Position numbers and translations under genes: made by a program. From assembly GCA_949825045.1 (NCBI GenBank), contig OX463818.1:33062906-33126905 (forward strand): 64,000 nt of DNA, given 5' to 3'. A model generated the notes under the pieces. That model was not told where the DNA came from. It saw nothing but the letters and a program-made list of their open reading frames with translations, and made no database searches. Positions 44,897 to 56,110 of this stretch are shown piece by piece; the first letter of the stretch is position 1, and every line of letters begins with the position of its first letter. The stretch is from Argyresthia goedartella (Eukaryota; Arthropoda; Insecta; Lepidoptera; Argyresthiidae).

Positions 44897-45574
44897 TAGA
44901 ATAAAGAGCTCTCGGAGAAACTGGCGGGGATTACTGCGCATGTGTACAGTCGCGGCATAATTCCGAAGTGAGTTTTTAGGGTTAGTGTGAAGGAATGAGT
45001 GTTCAGGACTTTCTTCACTTCTATTTTTTCTCTGTTTGATATTTTGTTGATTGGGATATTAGCCGATGTAAATAATGGACTTTGTGTCAAATAAACTATA
45101 GGTACTCTCTATTGACAACATTTGTTAACCCCTAGCATAGAATGCCCCTAGTCACTAGGGCCTAGTGAATATAGATACTTGTAGTAATAGTCCTGCACAC
45201 TCTTTTCTTCCCGCTGACTAATAATTTGTAACAATTAAACCACAATTAAGTTTTTCATCAGACTTCTTCATCAGTATTTCATCAGACTCTTTTTTGATAT
45301 AACAGTTCACATCGTAAACCATTTTTCTAGCTTGCCTAGTCAGTACTTTATTTTTCGGCATTTTCGACCGAGGCGAAAGATAACGTTGGGTAATATTGTA
45401 TGCGACTGTACTCAAGAAGCTTCGAGACGTGCTTTCGGTGCGGGCATCGGGAAGCGACTGATCAACGAATCAGGTGCCGGCGCTGACTACCGCCCCCGTC
45501 GCTCCTCACTTCCCCGCGCCAAACACTTGTGAAAAGTGACTACTGCGCATTCAAGGACAAAGCTCTTTAGTCGT
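44897..45574. mobile_element. Non-autonomous DNA element inside ORF2
   Basis: It is flanked by GGCGCC (44891-44896 and 45575-45580). Near both ends lies the inverted motif TAAAGAGCT. The interior has a GC-rich block (about 45435-45530) and a minus-strand start 'MPKNKVLTRQARKMVYDVNC' (45415 to 45218). That looks like the first exon of a DDE_3-type transposase, suggesting a deletion derivative. Superfamily is not certain. Confidence 0.65.
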
Positions 45575-45580
45575 GGCGCC

Positions 45581-46051
45581 GAGTATAATATTCACCAAAT
45601 ACCTGTCAAGAACATTAAGTTGCCAGCTTCAGATTGCAAGACCGACATTAGAACGAATATTAAACATCAATGGATGCTTCATTGGAGAGAAACGACACAA
45701 ATAAAAGGAAAATGGTACAGCTATATTAACTCGGACATTAAGAGACCATGGTTTATCGTCGGAAAATATCTACATAGAAACTTTTACACAACAATTTGTC
45801 GTTTGAGAATTGGACATGGCAGATTTAATGAACATTTACATAGATTGAAAATGATTCCTTCCCCAAATTGTACATTTTGTAATTCTGAAAACCAATCTCA
45901 AAATCATATATTTTTTTATTGCATTGACAGCTTATTGAACATTTACAAAGAAGCCCTGGATGTCCCGCGCTCTATTCAGGATAACCTTAAGAATATAGAA
46001 GCATTTTACCCTATTTATAATTTTATCAAGAGTACCATTGGAGTTATTTGA
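45581..46051 (+). pseudogene. C-terminal zinc-knuckle end of the same ORF2
   Basis: 'AEYNIHQIPVKNIKLPASD' to 'TTICRLRIGHGRFNEHLH', then 'CTFCNSENQSQNHIFFYC' (C-C-H-C knuckle), ending at 46051. This is the natural continuation after RNase H. It is one base out of frame relative to the left part if GGCGCC is collapsed, so there is an extra small indel. Confidence 0.82.
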
Positions 46052-46307
46052 AAAATAATAATACACCGGAATAGACCTATACTAGCTGATTTGACAACTC
46101 TGATGTGACCCATAAATACTGGAGGAAAATTGATACCTGATTTTACAACACGGATTGACCTAAATATACTGGATTATGAAGTTAAAGAATAAATACGTTA
46201 GACAAGGCTATGTGCCTCGAATATATAATAAAGACTGAAGAAAATACCTAAGGAAAGACAAGGCTTTTAGCCTCAATCAATATGAAGAGAAGAAAAGAAA
46301 TTAAAAT
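46052..46307 (+). repeat. 3' UTR of the RNase H-bearing non-LTR element
   Basis: AT-rich with AATAAA-like signals ('gaataaatac', 'ataataaagac') and purine-rich runs. It ends at the repeat R homology at 46308. Confidence 0.6.
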
Positions 46308-47278
46308 AAGACCAGGCGGTATGGGCTTAAGCTCTTAGCCTTTTCCATAAAGGAAAAAACATTACAAAAAAAAAAAGGTCTATTAAATAGTTTGTGTGGT
46401 GTGGTTTGTATAGAACGGGTTTCTTTCTTTATTTCTTGTGCGAATCGAGACCGAAACCGGCTTGATGGGACGAGGAGTAATAATTATTATAAAGTGATAC
46501 AATATGCACAATGTGGTTGAATCCCAACTTGCCACACCAACCAATGTTTTTCAAAGGTGCAGGAAGGGTAAAGATTGGTTAAAATCTGTGGTTAAAATAA
46601 AGAAACTTGGCAAAAGATGGTCGAGGTTGGAGTGGCGACCGGTTCCGCCACTTACCCTCACTCGGAGCCTGGTCGTCAGAGTATCGATAAGGGGCGGGTC
46701 TTCTCCAAACATCCCTCACTCAACAACTCCACCAGAGAATGGTCGGCATCCATTCAACATCTCAACACAATGTGTCATTTAGATCTGGCTGGTAAGAGCC
46801 TATCTAAACGCAGAAAAAATTCTAAGTTTTTTTTTCCTTGGCGCCCCCTTATCTACACTCCAACCCCCCATTTCTTTTTGTCATTTTCACAAGCATCCCA
46901 ATGTCTGACGGATTCCAAACATTTTCCTATGTCCTTCGTTGTTTCCACCCTCTCATACCTGGATAAGCAGAGCAGTCTCTTTCGTAATAGCTTGGTTCGG
47001 TTGGTTTGTTATTACTATGTTTGATAGGCAGTGGCTGACTGTTTCTCTTACATATAAATTAGACTCATTGCTAGTTTGTGGAGTGTCCAATTTATATGGA
47101 ATCATGACAGTTAGCCACTCACAATCAGCTATTTTGAGAAAAAAGCCTAAAGAGCGTTAGGGCCAACAGATGATAGAAAGAGAATCAACAATAATCTAGG
47201 GTCTACTTTAACATCTCATATAAATTATGGAATGTCCATGTTGACCTGAGATAAGTGCTGTCTTGCTTTCCATCTGAT

Positions 47279-48247
47279 AATATTTATCATTAATTATTCC
47301 GTAAATTTAAAACCAGAAATGTCCTATAATCCACTGGTTATTTTCCATGTATTTTTCTTCTTGAGTATCTTCTTTATGATCTCTGGAATTGAGATGTTTG
47401 GGTTTTCTATAAGTAGGGATATAAAAGCGGTCTCTTGATCCCAAGGGTTTTAAGTGAGATGCGCTTTGGTTTCATAAATGGTCTCTTGGAAGGTAAAATA
47501 ATGCCCTTCCTAAATTGGGTCACCAAGGAGGCAATCTCAGATGTGATATGCGGAGGAGAGTTGGAGGATGTCTCGGCTATGGATCTTGCATCTTGACAGG
47601 ATGTGTCATCACTCATAATCGATTCTTCGTACTCTGTTTGAGTGTTGGTACATTCTGATGGAGTGGAGCGGGGTTTGAACTTATTAATCATTGGCTTCCG
47701 GGGTAAGGTAACAATTGCATTTCCCTTTATTCCTGTCTCTATGACATATTGAAGACCTGAAGTCTCATTAATCCATTTGATTAGATCAAATAATATAGGT
47801 GCAGGGGAACCAGGCATGCTGAATGACGGCTCTGATGTGCTAGAAAATGTAGAAGCTATTGCTTTCATTTTGGACTTATGTTCCTCACTCTGAACTTGCA
47901 AGATAGCGTCCTTGATCTTTTCATCGTCAAGGACTTTGGAATCGTTGGCTTGTAACTCTGGATCATCGTCTGCTTCTGTTACAGAGTACTCATATTCGTC
48001 AGCTGGCTCGACGGCTTTATCTTTGATCCAATCCAATCCTTTGTTTGCTACATCACACACAACTCCTACTACACCTCCCATCTCTTGACTGTCTGAATTT
48101 TCTATATCTTGAACGGAGTCAGTATACTCCTTTTTCAATATCCCTGCAAGTCCCTGTTTGTCCAATTCTTGGATTTTCTTGTAAGTGCTTGATCCTTTGT
48201 CCATTTTGAACTTAATTGAATTTAATTCTGTTAAATGATTAAATGAT
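47279..48247 (-). mobile_element. 969-bp insert absent from sister copy A
   Basis: Copy A reads straight through this site ('ctcatcagatgg', 32511-32522). In copy B the two flanks are separated by 969 bp, with TGAT at both borders. The insert has no inverted ends and no polyA tail. It contains one gene. Loss from copy A by deletion is the alternative. Confidence 0.65.
47407..48204 (-). CDS. 265-codon protein of unknown family, possibly an endogenous virus phosphoprotein-like gene
   Basis: The start is the first ATG of the insert ('MDKGSSTYKKIQELDKQG'). The N-terminal 110 residues are acidic and probably disordered. A short coiled-coil-like stretch ('KIKDAILQVQSEEHKSKM') follows, then a hydrophobic module ('ILFDLIKWINETSGLQYV') and a Ser/Thr-rich, basic C-terminal region. 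After the stop, a neighbouring frame stays open for about 35 codons (to about 47344) with amphipathic helix character, suggesting a frameshift near 47460. No transposase, gag, RT or protease motif is present. The layout resembles polymerase cofactor (P) proteins of negative-strand RNA viruses, but no diagnostic motif proves it. An unrelated cellular retrocopy is possible. Confidence 0.45.
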   Translation of the reverse strand: MDKGSSTYKKIQELDKQGLAGILKKEYTDSVQDIENSDSQEMGGVVGVVCDVANKGLDWIKDKAVEPADEYEYSVTEADDDPELQANDSKVLDDEKIKDAILQVQSEEHKSKMKAIASTFSSTSEPSFSMPGSPAPILFDLIKWINETSGLQYVIETGIKGNAIVTLPRKPMINKFKPRSTPSECTNTQTEYEESIMSDDTSCQDARSIAETSSNSPPHITSEIASLVTQFRKGIILPSKRPFMKPKRISLKTLGIKRPLLYPYL

Positions 48248-48570
48248 GAGCCTTATTGTTACAAGTGAATAAAGTGTTCTATTTTATTCTTCTCTATGGG
48301 GGTTGTAGCGCCTGCACCTGGCCCACTTGAGCGGGGCATTTATGCATGTCCCCTTCGCCTGCATATCTAGTTCAGCCATCCAAACTCCTGCACCAGCTGG
48401 AGTAGGGAGGCCTGGGTGTTCTAGGAGCTCCTGTGTGGATGTTGTGTCTCCCAGGATGGTCATCCTGGCCAATAGCATGTGTTCTACTATTTCATCCACT
48501 TCCATACACCCCGTGCACAGAGGGCTGTCACTTGCACCAGTAATTTTCAAGTAAGGTGCGTTGGGGTAAG

Positions 48571-49249
48571 GTCGGACTGTTTTTCGGTTAGTTGAAGAGG
48601 TTCCAGCAAATATTTTTTTCCTCATTTCCTATACAATATTTTTAAATGTAATTGATCTTTCGTTACTTAGGACAAAATCTACTGTCGATCAGTATTTTTG
48701 CAGTTTTTTTTACTTTAGTGGTTGCAAAGTTACTGCTTTGTGAAGATTAGGTTTGATAATCAAAATACCAGGTAAAGACCGGACCATAGCGGGGTAAGAA
48801 CGGACTACTTTCTAAAAGCTACTGTGTGGCTTAAAACATAAGGTTCTTAATAGAGAAATATCCGGTTTTTCCCGTTGTATGAAAATACTAAAGGAATTTT
48901 TAAAAAGGTAAGTAGTTTGGGTATAACGGTCACAATATATATTTTTTTTAAATAATAGTCCGATCTTCCCCCGCATAACGACAACTTAAGAATTTATGTT
49001 TCTCAAACTTAACGTACCTATTAAAGAATTTCTTACTTTTTACCTTTGCATGTGTCCAGATCCTAGCAGCCTGTCGTATGTTAGGTCTTTAGGAGTTAGG
49101 ACAAAATTAATAAAAATGTTTGAAATAATAACCGTATAGCATAAATTAACACTGCTTTATTTAATCACAACATGTCGAAATGCGATCGGCCCTTAGGGAA
49201 AGTAGGGTGGGGGTCACCGCTGATCACGGCGTTAAATGTGTTAAGTAAA
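48571..49249. other. Left subterminal region of the pogo-like element
   Basis: No gene. It contains several copies of the 'gggtaagaacggact'/'agtccgatcttcccccg' motif, probable transposase-binding repeats. Confidence 0.6.
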
Positions 49250-52200
49250 TTATGTAAAATATACGTCATCATTATCGTCACCTAAGACGAATTCGTTTGG
49301 ATTTTCCTTAATTTGTATCAATTCTATTTCCTTGACAAGTAGAGTAGCTGGTATGCAGTCTTCGTCAGACCTCTTTGGTTGGGTAAATTTTATTGTATTA
49401 TTTTTTTGAACAGTTTTGTAGAAAGATATTCTGTAGGTTTTTTCAGGCTGATCCTCATTAATAATTTCTATAATTGATCCCACGTAATGCTTCCAATTTT
49501 TCTTTTGAAAGTATCTAGCCAATATATGACTTCCAAGATGGTAAGTAGAAGCCTCGTTTACTTTATTTGCCGTTATTAAAGTTTCACCTTCGTTTTTGTA
49601 TCTTTCATTCTTTGTCTGCTTTTTATTAGTCTGCCGAGTCTCTATTTGCCTTTCCAGTTTTTGTACATCTTTTTTATTCATAGTTTTTGATTTCTCGTTA
49701 TCAATAGGTTTTTGTTTTTCAATTTTGTCCATTTTATAAATTTCTTCAAATATAGCAGCTTCTTTTTCGTCAACACATTTTTTTATAGCATCTTCATCTT
49801 CGTCGTCAATCGATATTACATCACATATGTCGCTATCAGTATGAACACTCATAATATCTTCGTCCGTAGTTGTAGAGCTACTTCGCAATATCTTCTTTTT
49901 GTAAGGTTTTATGTTTGTTTGTTTATTAATTTCTTTTTCTGTAACATACGACTGCATTTCGTATTGCTGGTTTATGATATCAGCAACATTTTCTTTATTT
50001 TCTTTGAGATGTTTGCAACTTGAGGAGTCCTTTGAAGGCTTTGGTTTGTCTATTATCGCCTCACTAACTATCACATTTCGAATAAATCCCGTTTGATCAT
50101 CCAAAATATCTGTCATTGCACTATGTCCGTCTTTTTGTTTATGTTCTGTGTCTAAATTCCAAACGTTTTTAATATTCTGTTCTTTTACATCTTTTTTCAT
50201 CTCCGATTCCGTTTGTATCAAATCAAACTGCAAATCTCTATGCAGAGCGCTTTGTGTTTTTTTTATTGATTTGCTACTTACGGGATTGTTTGATAGCTTT
50301 GGTTTCTCTATTATCGCCTCTGTAACTAACACATTTCGAATAAATCCCGTTTGATCATCCAAAATATCTATCATTGCACTATGTTCGTCTTCTTGTTTAT
50401 GTTCTGTGTCTATACTACAAACGTTTTTAATATCTAACAACCCCTCCACATCACGTGCATCATCATCCTGAATCCACTTAACTATATCAAAATCTGAATA
50501 ATTTTTGTAGTCATTTAAGACACCAGAGTCACTCTGATTTATTTGTTCACTGGTGGAATTTGAAGTAATACTCGAACACGTTTTGAATTTTTTTCGGGAT
50601 TCCTTCTCAGTTTTGACTTTCCTTTTGTTTCCTCCAATCTTTCTACAACCACCTATAACAGTACTGTCCGTCAAATCACCTTTATCTTGAACTGCAGTGC
50701 CACTTTTAGATTTTTGTTTGATTTTGGTTGATGTTGTTTTCTGCTCTTGCAATGTTTCTTTGGGTGTATTATGCTCTTCGTTTTTCTTGTTTTCCAAAAT
50801 CTTGCGTGTGATAACTTCTGCTCCGGGTGCAACACGTTTTCGTGTTGCTTTGACACTGGTTTGGGGATGATATTTAAGCTTCTGTAAAAGTAAATCCTCA
50901 AATGTACTTTTTGGTACAGATGAATCAGGATGTTCAGCGTCACAGTGAATTGTACAGGCAGCTGTCGGAAAAAACAAGTTGTTTATAGTTTCGAAGCACA
51001 GCTGCTTAAGTGTTTTAAGAGGATTTTTATTTTTTGCTTCTTGAATCTTCCACCGCTTTAACACTGCTGGGTCAAATTTGCCCTCTGGGATCACAGCTGC
51101 GTTAAACGGATAAACGCCTCCTTTTTTGAAGCCGCTTTGTATCACTCTCGGACTTGTTTCATTCCATGCTTCCGCAAACATTTCAGCAAAAGCCTTTTTG
51201 CGTAATTTGACACCGACGTTTTGTCGCTGATATTTAACAAGTTTTTTGTCCCAGGTGTCTTTTAAAGACTTAAATACCGCTAAATCTAACGGCTGGAGCA
51301 AGTGTGATGTATGTGGTGGCAATTTCAGTATAGTCACATTGTTGTCTATGGCCAAGGATACAACCTTGTTGTCAACATGGGTGACATGACCATCATAAAT
51401 AACTAAAACGGGTCGTTCTGGTCCTAAACCAGGAATAAGGATTTTTGACATATAGTTGAAAAATATCTCGGTTTCCATCCAGCCGCGTTTGCTGGCGGCA
51501 TAAGATATTTCAAAATCATATTCCTGTTTTTCTTCCGCCATCCATTCGTCATACATGTGTTTTCCTTTATACACGATCAAAGGTGTCAATTTTTTGCCAG
51601 CCGCGTTGACGGTAGTTAATACTGTAATGTTTCCTTTGGCGCTACCAGCGGTGGTTCTGGTGCATGGTTGGCCTACTTCACCGACTACTTTTGTTTTCGT
51701 AGGATCTAGACATATAGAGGTTTCGTCCAGATTCCAGATCCTGTCTGGAAATGACCCAAGATTGAGCTCTTTTAGTACTTCTTCCAATTGTTTGAAATAA
51801 TCATACACTACGAAGGGATCAGTCATCCTCTTTCGTAGATATTCAACTGGTTGCGGTTTCTTGATAGATAAGTTGTGGCGCTTTCTAAAAGAGATGAACC
51901 AATCAGCGCCAGGTTTCCCATCTACAAATGGTAATACCTTGGACACCTTTTACACACATTGATCTAGCCCCAAACTAGGATTTCCTGTATCTTGGGTACT
52001 AGACAACGATATATATACTTATATAGAGAAATATTATACTTAGATAGATAAACAACCATGACTAGGGTACAAACATCCGTTCTCTTCAAACAAACATTTG
52101 CCCCCACCGGGACTCGAACCCGGGACCCTTGGTTTCGTGGGCAGCGTCACTGCCGACTCGGCCATTCGGGTCGTCATGGTGTTTTTAACTTATTTTTATT

Positions 52201-52572
52201 AATAAATTCTTCAGTTATCTCTAACACTTCTTCACGTGACAATCCCCATCCCCATTTTTCCAGAGTGCGAAGACAAGACGCGAGCTCTGATTCGAATGCT
52301 AGAGGAATTGCTGGTGGTCGTCCCAAGGTTTGACTGATCACACCTGATTTATTCCTAACTCTATCATTGAGTGTGGATTTAGGAATTCCATACATTTGCG
52401 AAGCTGCATAGTTGGACAGCTCATTGCTTCTCACCTTTTCTATGGCGGCTTGTAAGTCTTCTTGAGAGTATGAAGCACGCGATGTTTTTCTCTCATAATT
52501 CCGAGGCATATTTGAATCTACAAAAAAGGGAATATAATGTAAGTTTAAATACAATCTAAGAAGGCGAATCAA
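49250..52572 (-). pseudogene. Pogo/jerky-like DDE_1 transposase split by a SINE
   Basis: The N-terminus (52512-52181) starts 'MPRNYERKTSRASYSQEDL', with a Psq helix-turn-helix ('SNYAASQMYGIPKSTLNDRV') and a CENP-B-type region. After the SINE the protein resumes 'FVDGKPGADWFISFRKRHN'. The catalytic acids are in 'IWNLDETSICLD', 'VLVIYDGHVTHVDN' and 'SHLLQPLDLAVFKSLKD'. A very long Lys/Glu-rich tail (about residues 330-780 of the frame) follows, containing two related blocks ('DILDDQTGFIRNV' twice), then a folded end with 'SHILARYFQKKNWKHYVGSI'. Apart from the SINE the frame is open to the stop at 49250. Removing the SINE restores 'KTPFVDG'. Confidence 0.9.
51933..52175 (-). mobile_element. tRNA-derived SINE inserted in the transposase coding region
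   Basis: Same family as 33586-33843, opposite orientation. A-box and B-box are intact on the minus strand ('GGTTCGAGTCC' reversed at about 52105-52115). The 5-bp duplication ATGGT lies at 51928-51932 and 52176-52180. The 3' tail is short. Confidence 0.93.
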
Positions 52573-53346
52573 CTAAAACAAAGACTGACTATACCTAACT
52601 ACCTACCTGACACTACCTGTATACATATACCTTCATAATCTAAGAACCAAGAATCCTTATAAATATTTTACTTATGTAAGCATTATTTATTGGCATGTAT
52701 TTAACGCGGCGACAAATTGATACCATTCCGGATCTTAAAAAAACTGAAAATGGATCGTAAATAAACTACTTTGGCGACTAATTTGAGGTAGCATCTTAAC
52801 TAGAAAGCGGCGGCTTTTTAATGAGTTTTGAGGTTTTATTTAAATTTTATCTGGCAGTGATTTTCTTTTGTGGCAATTGAATTTCTTCTAAGGCGACAAA
52901 TTATTGGCGGATAAAAAAGTTTAAATAGGCTTTCATAAATTCTAAAATGGGCTTGTCTATAAACTTGACCAAGGTCTTAAATAAATACAAACAAGATCTT
53001 AAAAAAAATACTTTTGGCTACATTTGTAGGGATCTAAATAAACCAAATTGTGACATGCTAAAAAACTATTCTAGGTCTATTTAATTTTTTCTTGACTATC
53101 TTATTTATTATTAACCTTCCCTCTTTTAAATGAAATTTAAATGAACCTACCTAAATAAACATAAGTATTGTTGGTAAATCTAGGTAGGTACTCAAAGTAT
53201 TTATTCTAGTGCTGTATTTCAGCTTTAAAGTTTGAAACTCCTTTTCAAGTTTAAACTCCTTTTTTATGAATTTAAATAGCGTGCAATAAAAGGCATAAAA
53301 TTTGATTCATTTTCTTTATTTATTAATTTTCCTTCAATACACAAAA

Positions 53347-53610
53347 TACGGGGTGTAAGGGACAGCGTCCCGCAAACTGATAGGGGTTGCTCAGTCAACC
53401 AAACTGAAGAACTATCACCAGGATTTCTTTCCAGGAAATGAAAAAAAAAATTGCTTTACCATACAAAATGACGACCTCGATCAGACTAATTTGTATGGAA
53501 AAGCAATTTTTTTTTCATTTCCTGGAAAGAAATCCTGGTGATAGTTGTTCAGTTTGGTTGACTGAGCAACCCCTATCAGTTTGCGGGACGCTGTCCTTTA
53601 CACCCGGTAT
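53347..53610. repeat. Near-perfect fold-back element (264 bp)
   Basis: Arms of about 120 bp, nearly identical, are separated by a loop of about 22 bp (53468-53489). The termini read ATACGGGGTGTAAGGGACAG and, inverted, ATACCGGGTGTAAAGGACAG. It is probably a MITE or the hairpin tail of another element; no clear target duplication. It lies just after the 3' end of the MULE gene. Confidence 0.85.
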
Positions 53611-53670
53611 GTAACTAACATAATAGTCACTAAAACGAAAAAAGTTTTTAAAAAAATGTAAAAAATCTAC

Positions 53671-55482
53671 CTATTGCATTATTAATGCAGGCTTTGATTT
53701 GGTAGGGCGTCCTCTCTTCCTTTTTAATCCGATCGGTATTGACTTTGCCTCGATAGGCGGGATGGTAAGTTTTAGTCGGATGGCTAGACCCAGTATATGC
53801 TTGCAAATGTAAACTTTGAAGAATTGAGGGCAGGTGCATGTGCCTTGCTCCCATCCTGCGCTAGGTAGTTCGGTTTTCCAAAATGCAAAGTTTTTTTTTT
53901 TGAACTCATCAAAGGAATGCCATGCCTCATAATCATATGTCATGTTCGTAGCCGTCATTTTTTCACTGGGTACCAAATACACCTTTTTGTTGCAATCAGA
54001 TGTAAGCGTTTTTACTTTAACGTTCTGTCTTGCCCAACGATATCCTTCTGTCCATTCTTTCAGTTCAATTTCGTGTGTTTGTGGTAATGAATTTTCATTG
54101 ATATCGTTTGACCATTGCGTCACCATCTCTTTCGCCACAGTAAGGAATCGTGACAGGGGAAAGCGTTCACGCATAGTATTATGATCTTTAATTGATTTAT
54201 TAAACGCTTCCAAAGCATTGTTTGTAGTCGGTGAAAGGGTTGCTGCTGCTCCTAGGAACCAATTAGGATTATTGATAAGCCATTCCTGTTCAAAATATTT
54301 TATAAATGAAGCCTTGGAAGCATGTTTTACGATGAAAGCCTGCGAAGCAGCATTGAAAATTTCCGGTGACGACGCATTATGTAAAGCATATATATCTTCC
54401 ATAATATCTTTTCTTTCTTTTTTTTCCACTGTTTTGTCAACTTTTTTTTTCATATTTTTTATGGCGTGTGCCCAACACATGCGCACCGTGGTATCAGAGC
54501 CAAAAACTTCCAAAAAAGCATTTTTTATTGCTTGAGCTGCATCACTGACTAGTACCTTTGGTTTAAAATCGACTTCTAACAAAGATAAAATATTCTCCTT
54601 TAAGCCATTAAAAACCAACTCAAAGTCTTCTTTTTGCTCATTTGTTGCAACCCCCAGGCAAAGCGGATAGAACTTTCGGTTTTTATTTGTTGTTCCAATA
54701 ATTAAAACCGGAAAACCTTGCCAGATCAATTTATAAGTCGCGTCAACGTGTAGGACATCAATAGAGCTTGCAAATTTCAATAATTTTTTTGTGGTCAAAG
54801 CAAATCTAAATTTAGGTTGGTCACTCTCCAATATCCAATACTTCATAACAAAAGGTTCATCCTCGTCTTCAGGAATGTTTTTGTGTTCAATTATCCACTT
54901 CTCTAGTTCCCCTAAATGAATGATTGGTTGACCAAATTTAATTTTTCGTCTGTCAGATAAATAATTACCTAATTGTTTTTTTGTAGGCAACTGGATTCCA
55001 TCGATCTTTTGAAGAGCAGCCAATATAGCCTTCGGCTTCAAGTGCAGGTCAAACAGACTATTAATTTCTAGTTTAGTTTGATCAGAAATACCATAATTTG
55101 TTCGTGTCCCAACTTCATCATGATTATGATCAGCTTCAGAACGATAAACCAAAACACTGTCGGATCCAGATTCAAAAAGTAGGTACAGTTCTGCCGCGCA
55201 TTGTGGTCCCAACTTACGTACTTTGTTACATCTGTAGAATCGCTTTTGTCCCTCTTCTGTCATTCTGGTGAATTTCCGAGACCAAGTATTTTCTGTACTC
55301 ACAAAGTCTTCTGCCTCTTTAAAGTTAAGAAATTTATTATAAAACACCCAAACTTTGTTCCGTCCTCGTTTCGGTTTTGGTTCGTCTTGATTCTCTTCTT
55401 CTGATTCACTTGAACAATAATTCGGCACTCCATCATCACAATTTATGCTACGACTCGTTCCTGATAACTCAAACTGGTTCAT
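53671..55482 (-). CDS. MULE transposase with SWIM zinc finger, intact
   Basis: A 603-residue protein. The N-terminal region has a WRKY/FLYWCH-like module ('TWSRKFTRMTEEGQKRFYRCN', 'AADHNHDE'-type H-x-H as 'EADHNHDEVG'). The MULE catalytic core has D in 'IDVLHVDATYKLIW', D in 'KVLVSDAAQAIKNAF', the 'MCWAHAIKNM' C-x2-H block and E in 'TTNNALEAFNKSIKD'. A SWIM finger 'CTCPQFFKVYICKHILGLAI' follows. A basic tail with an AT-hook-like 'KRKRGRPTK' ends the protein. The ATG at 55482 follows stop codons and a GC-rich leader. No break is seen, and both element ends are present, so this copy may be functional. Confidence 0.93.
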   Translation of the reverse strand: MNQFELSGTSRSINCDDGVPNYCSSESEEENQDEPKPKRGRNKVWVFYNKFLNFKEAEDFVSTENTWSRKFTRMTEEGQKRFYRCNKVRKLGPQCAAELYLLFESGSDSVLVYRSEADHNHDEVGTRTNYGISDQTKLEINSLFDLHLKPKAILAALQKIDGIQLPTKKQLGNYLSDRRKIKFGQPIIHLGELEKWIIEHKNIPEDEDEPFVMKYWILESDQPKFRFALTTKKLLKFASSIDVLHVDATYKLIWQGFPVLIIGTTNKNRKFYPLCLGVATNEQKEDFELVFNGLKENILSLLEVDFKPKVLVSDAAQAIKNAFLEVFGSDTTVRMCWAHAIKNMKKKVDKTVEKKERKDIMEDIYALHNASSPEIFNAASQAFIVKHASKASFIKYFEQEWLINNPNWFLGAAATLSPTTNNALEAFNKSIKDHNTMRERFPLSRFLTVAKEMVTQWSNDINENSLPQTHEIELKEWTEGYRWARQNVKVKTLTSDCNKKVYLVPSEKMTATNMTYDYEAWHSFDEFKKKNFAFWKTELPSAGWEQGTCTCPQFFKVYICKHILGLAIRLKLTIPPIEAKSIPIGLKRKRGRPTKSKPALIMQ

Positions 55483-55539
55483 TTTTGCAATACTACTTGC
55501 TTTTTTAAAACAAAAGACGTAAAAACTAATTATTCAGTT

Positions 55540-55700
55540 CGTTTATGCGCGAGAGCAATAAAAACAATAACAAGCAATAGCGAGCCCCGTCGCCCCGTGA
55601 CGTTCCGTCGCAGTCGTCCGCCGCTTGCTATTGGCTAGAAACGCGCTCAACCCCCCGCTCCGCAGCCCCCGCACTGCTCAGACACACGAACGCATTTGCC
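55540..55700 (-). promoter_or_regulatory. GC-rich promoter-like block upstream of the MULE gene
   Basis: It contains 'ccccgtgacgttccg' and 'ttgctattggctag' (a CCAAT-type box on the plus strand reads ATTGG) and runs of C. It lies 60-220 bp upstream of the ATG. The role is inferred from position and base composition. Confidence 0.4.
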
Positions 55701-56110
55701 GCCTTTTTCAAGAATTTCCGAATCTGCAAACAATATTCTAATATCCAAATACATTATTATAATACCCATTTTCAGTTTTAAAGCTACCTAACAATCGCTG
55801 CCAAAAGTTTATTTTTATAATGAAAGCCAGTAGTTGCCAGTGAAGAATGTTTGATATCCCCTCGGGAAAATTAGTCGCCACATTAGGTTTTATAATACCT
55901 TAACCAGTTTTACACTGATCCCGCTTGATATATTTGACACCTTACAGTAGCAGCCGTTTTTTAGTTTTTTTGATCCTAGCCTTTTGTTGCTTGTATAGTT
56001 TAATAGTTGCTAAGATATTTAATCACTGCAAAGTTAGTTTTTTTGTGACTTAATAGAAAGTCGCCTAAAAAGGATTTCAGTTGCCGTGTTAAATATTTGC
56101 CTTATTTATT

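Larger units (their letters stand above)
46308..48553 (-). repeat. Repeat R, copy B (left part)
   Basis: It is the reverse complement of copy A at 32208-33400, with similar small indels (copy B has about 60 bp more near 46800-46860). The non-LTR C-terminal zinc-knuckle remnant is on the minus strand at 48556-48300. Interrupted by a 969-bp insert (47279-48247) and followed by the pogo-like element. Its remaining part is 56743-56996. Confidence 0.78.
52692..56101 (-). mobile_element. Complete MULE element (3.4 kb) nested in the pogo-like element
   Basis: A 9-bp duplication TTATTTATT (52683-52691 and 56102-56110) flanks imperfect inverted ends beginning GGCATGTATTTAACGCGGC and GGCAAATATTTAACACGGC. 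The length of the duplication is typical of Mutator-like elements. Internal short motifs 'ggcgac' recur near both ends. It holds one intact transposase gene. Confidence 0.88.

Noticed and set aside
46504..47160. Overlapping plus-strand frames of 70-135 codons in repeat R copy B
   Set aside because: The same frames appear inverted and disrupted in copy A (32654-33227), without a conserved protein; judged to be 3' UTR of a retroelement.
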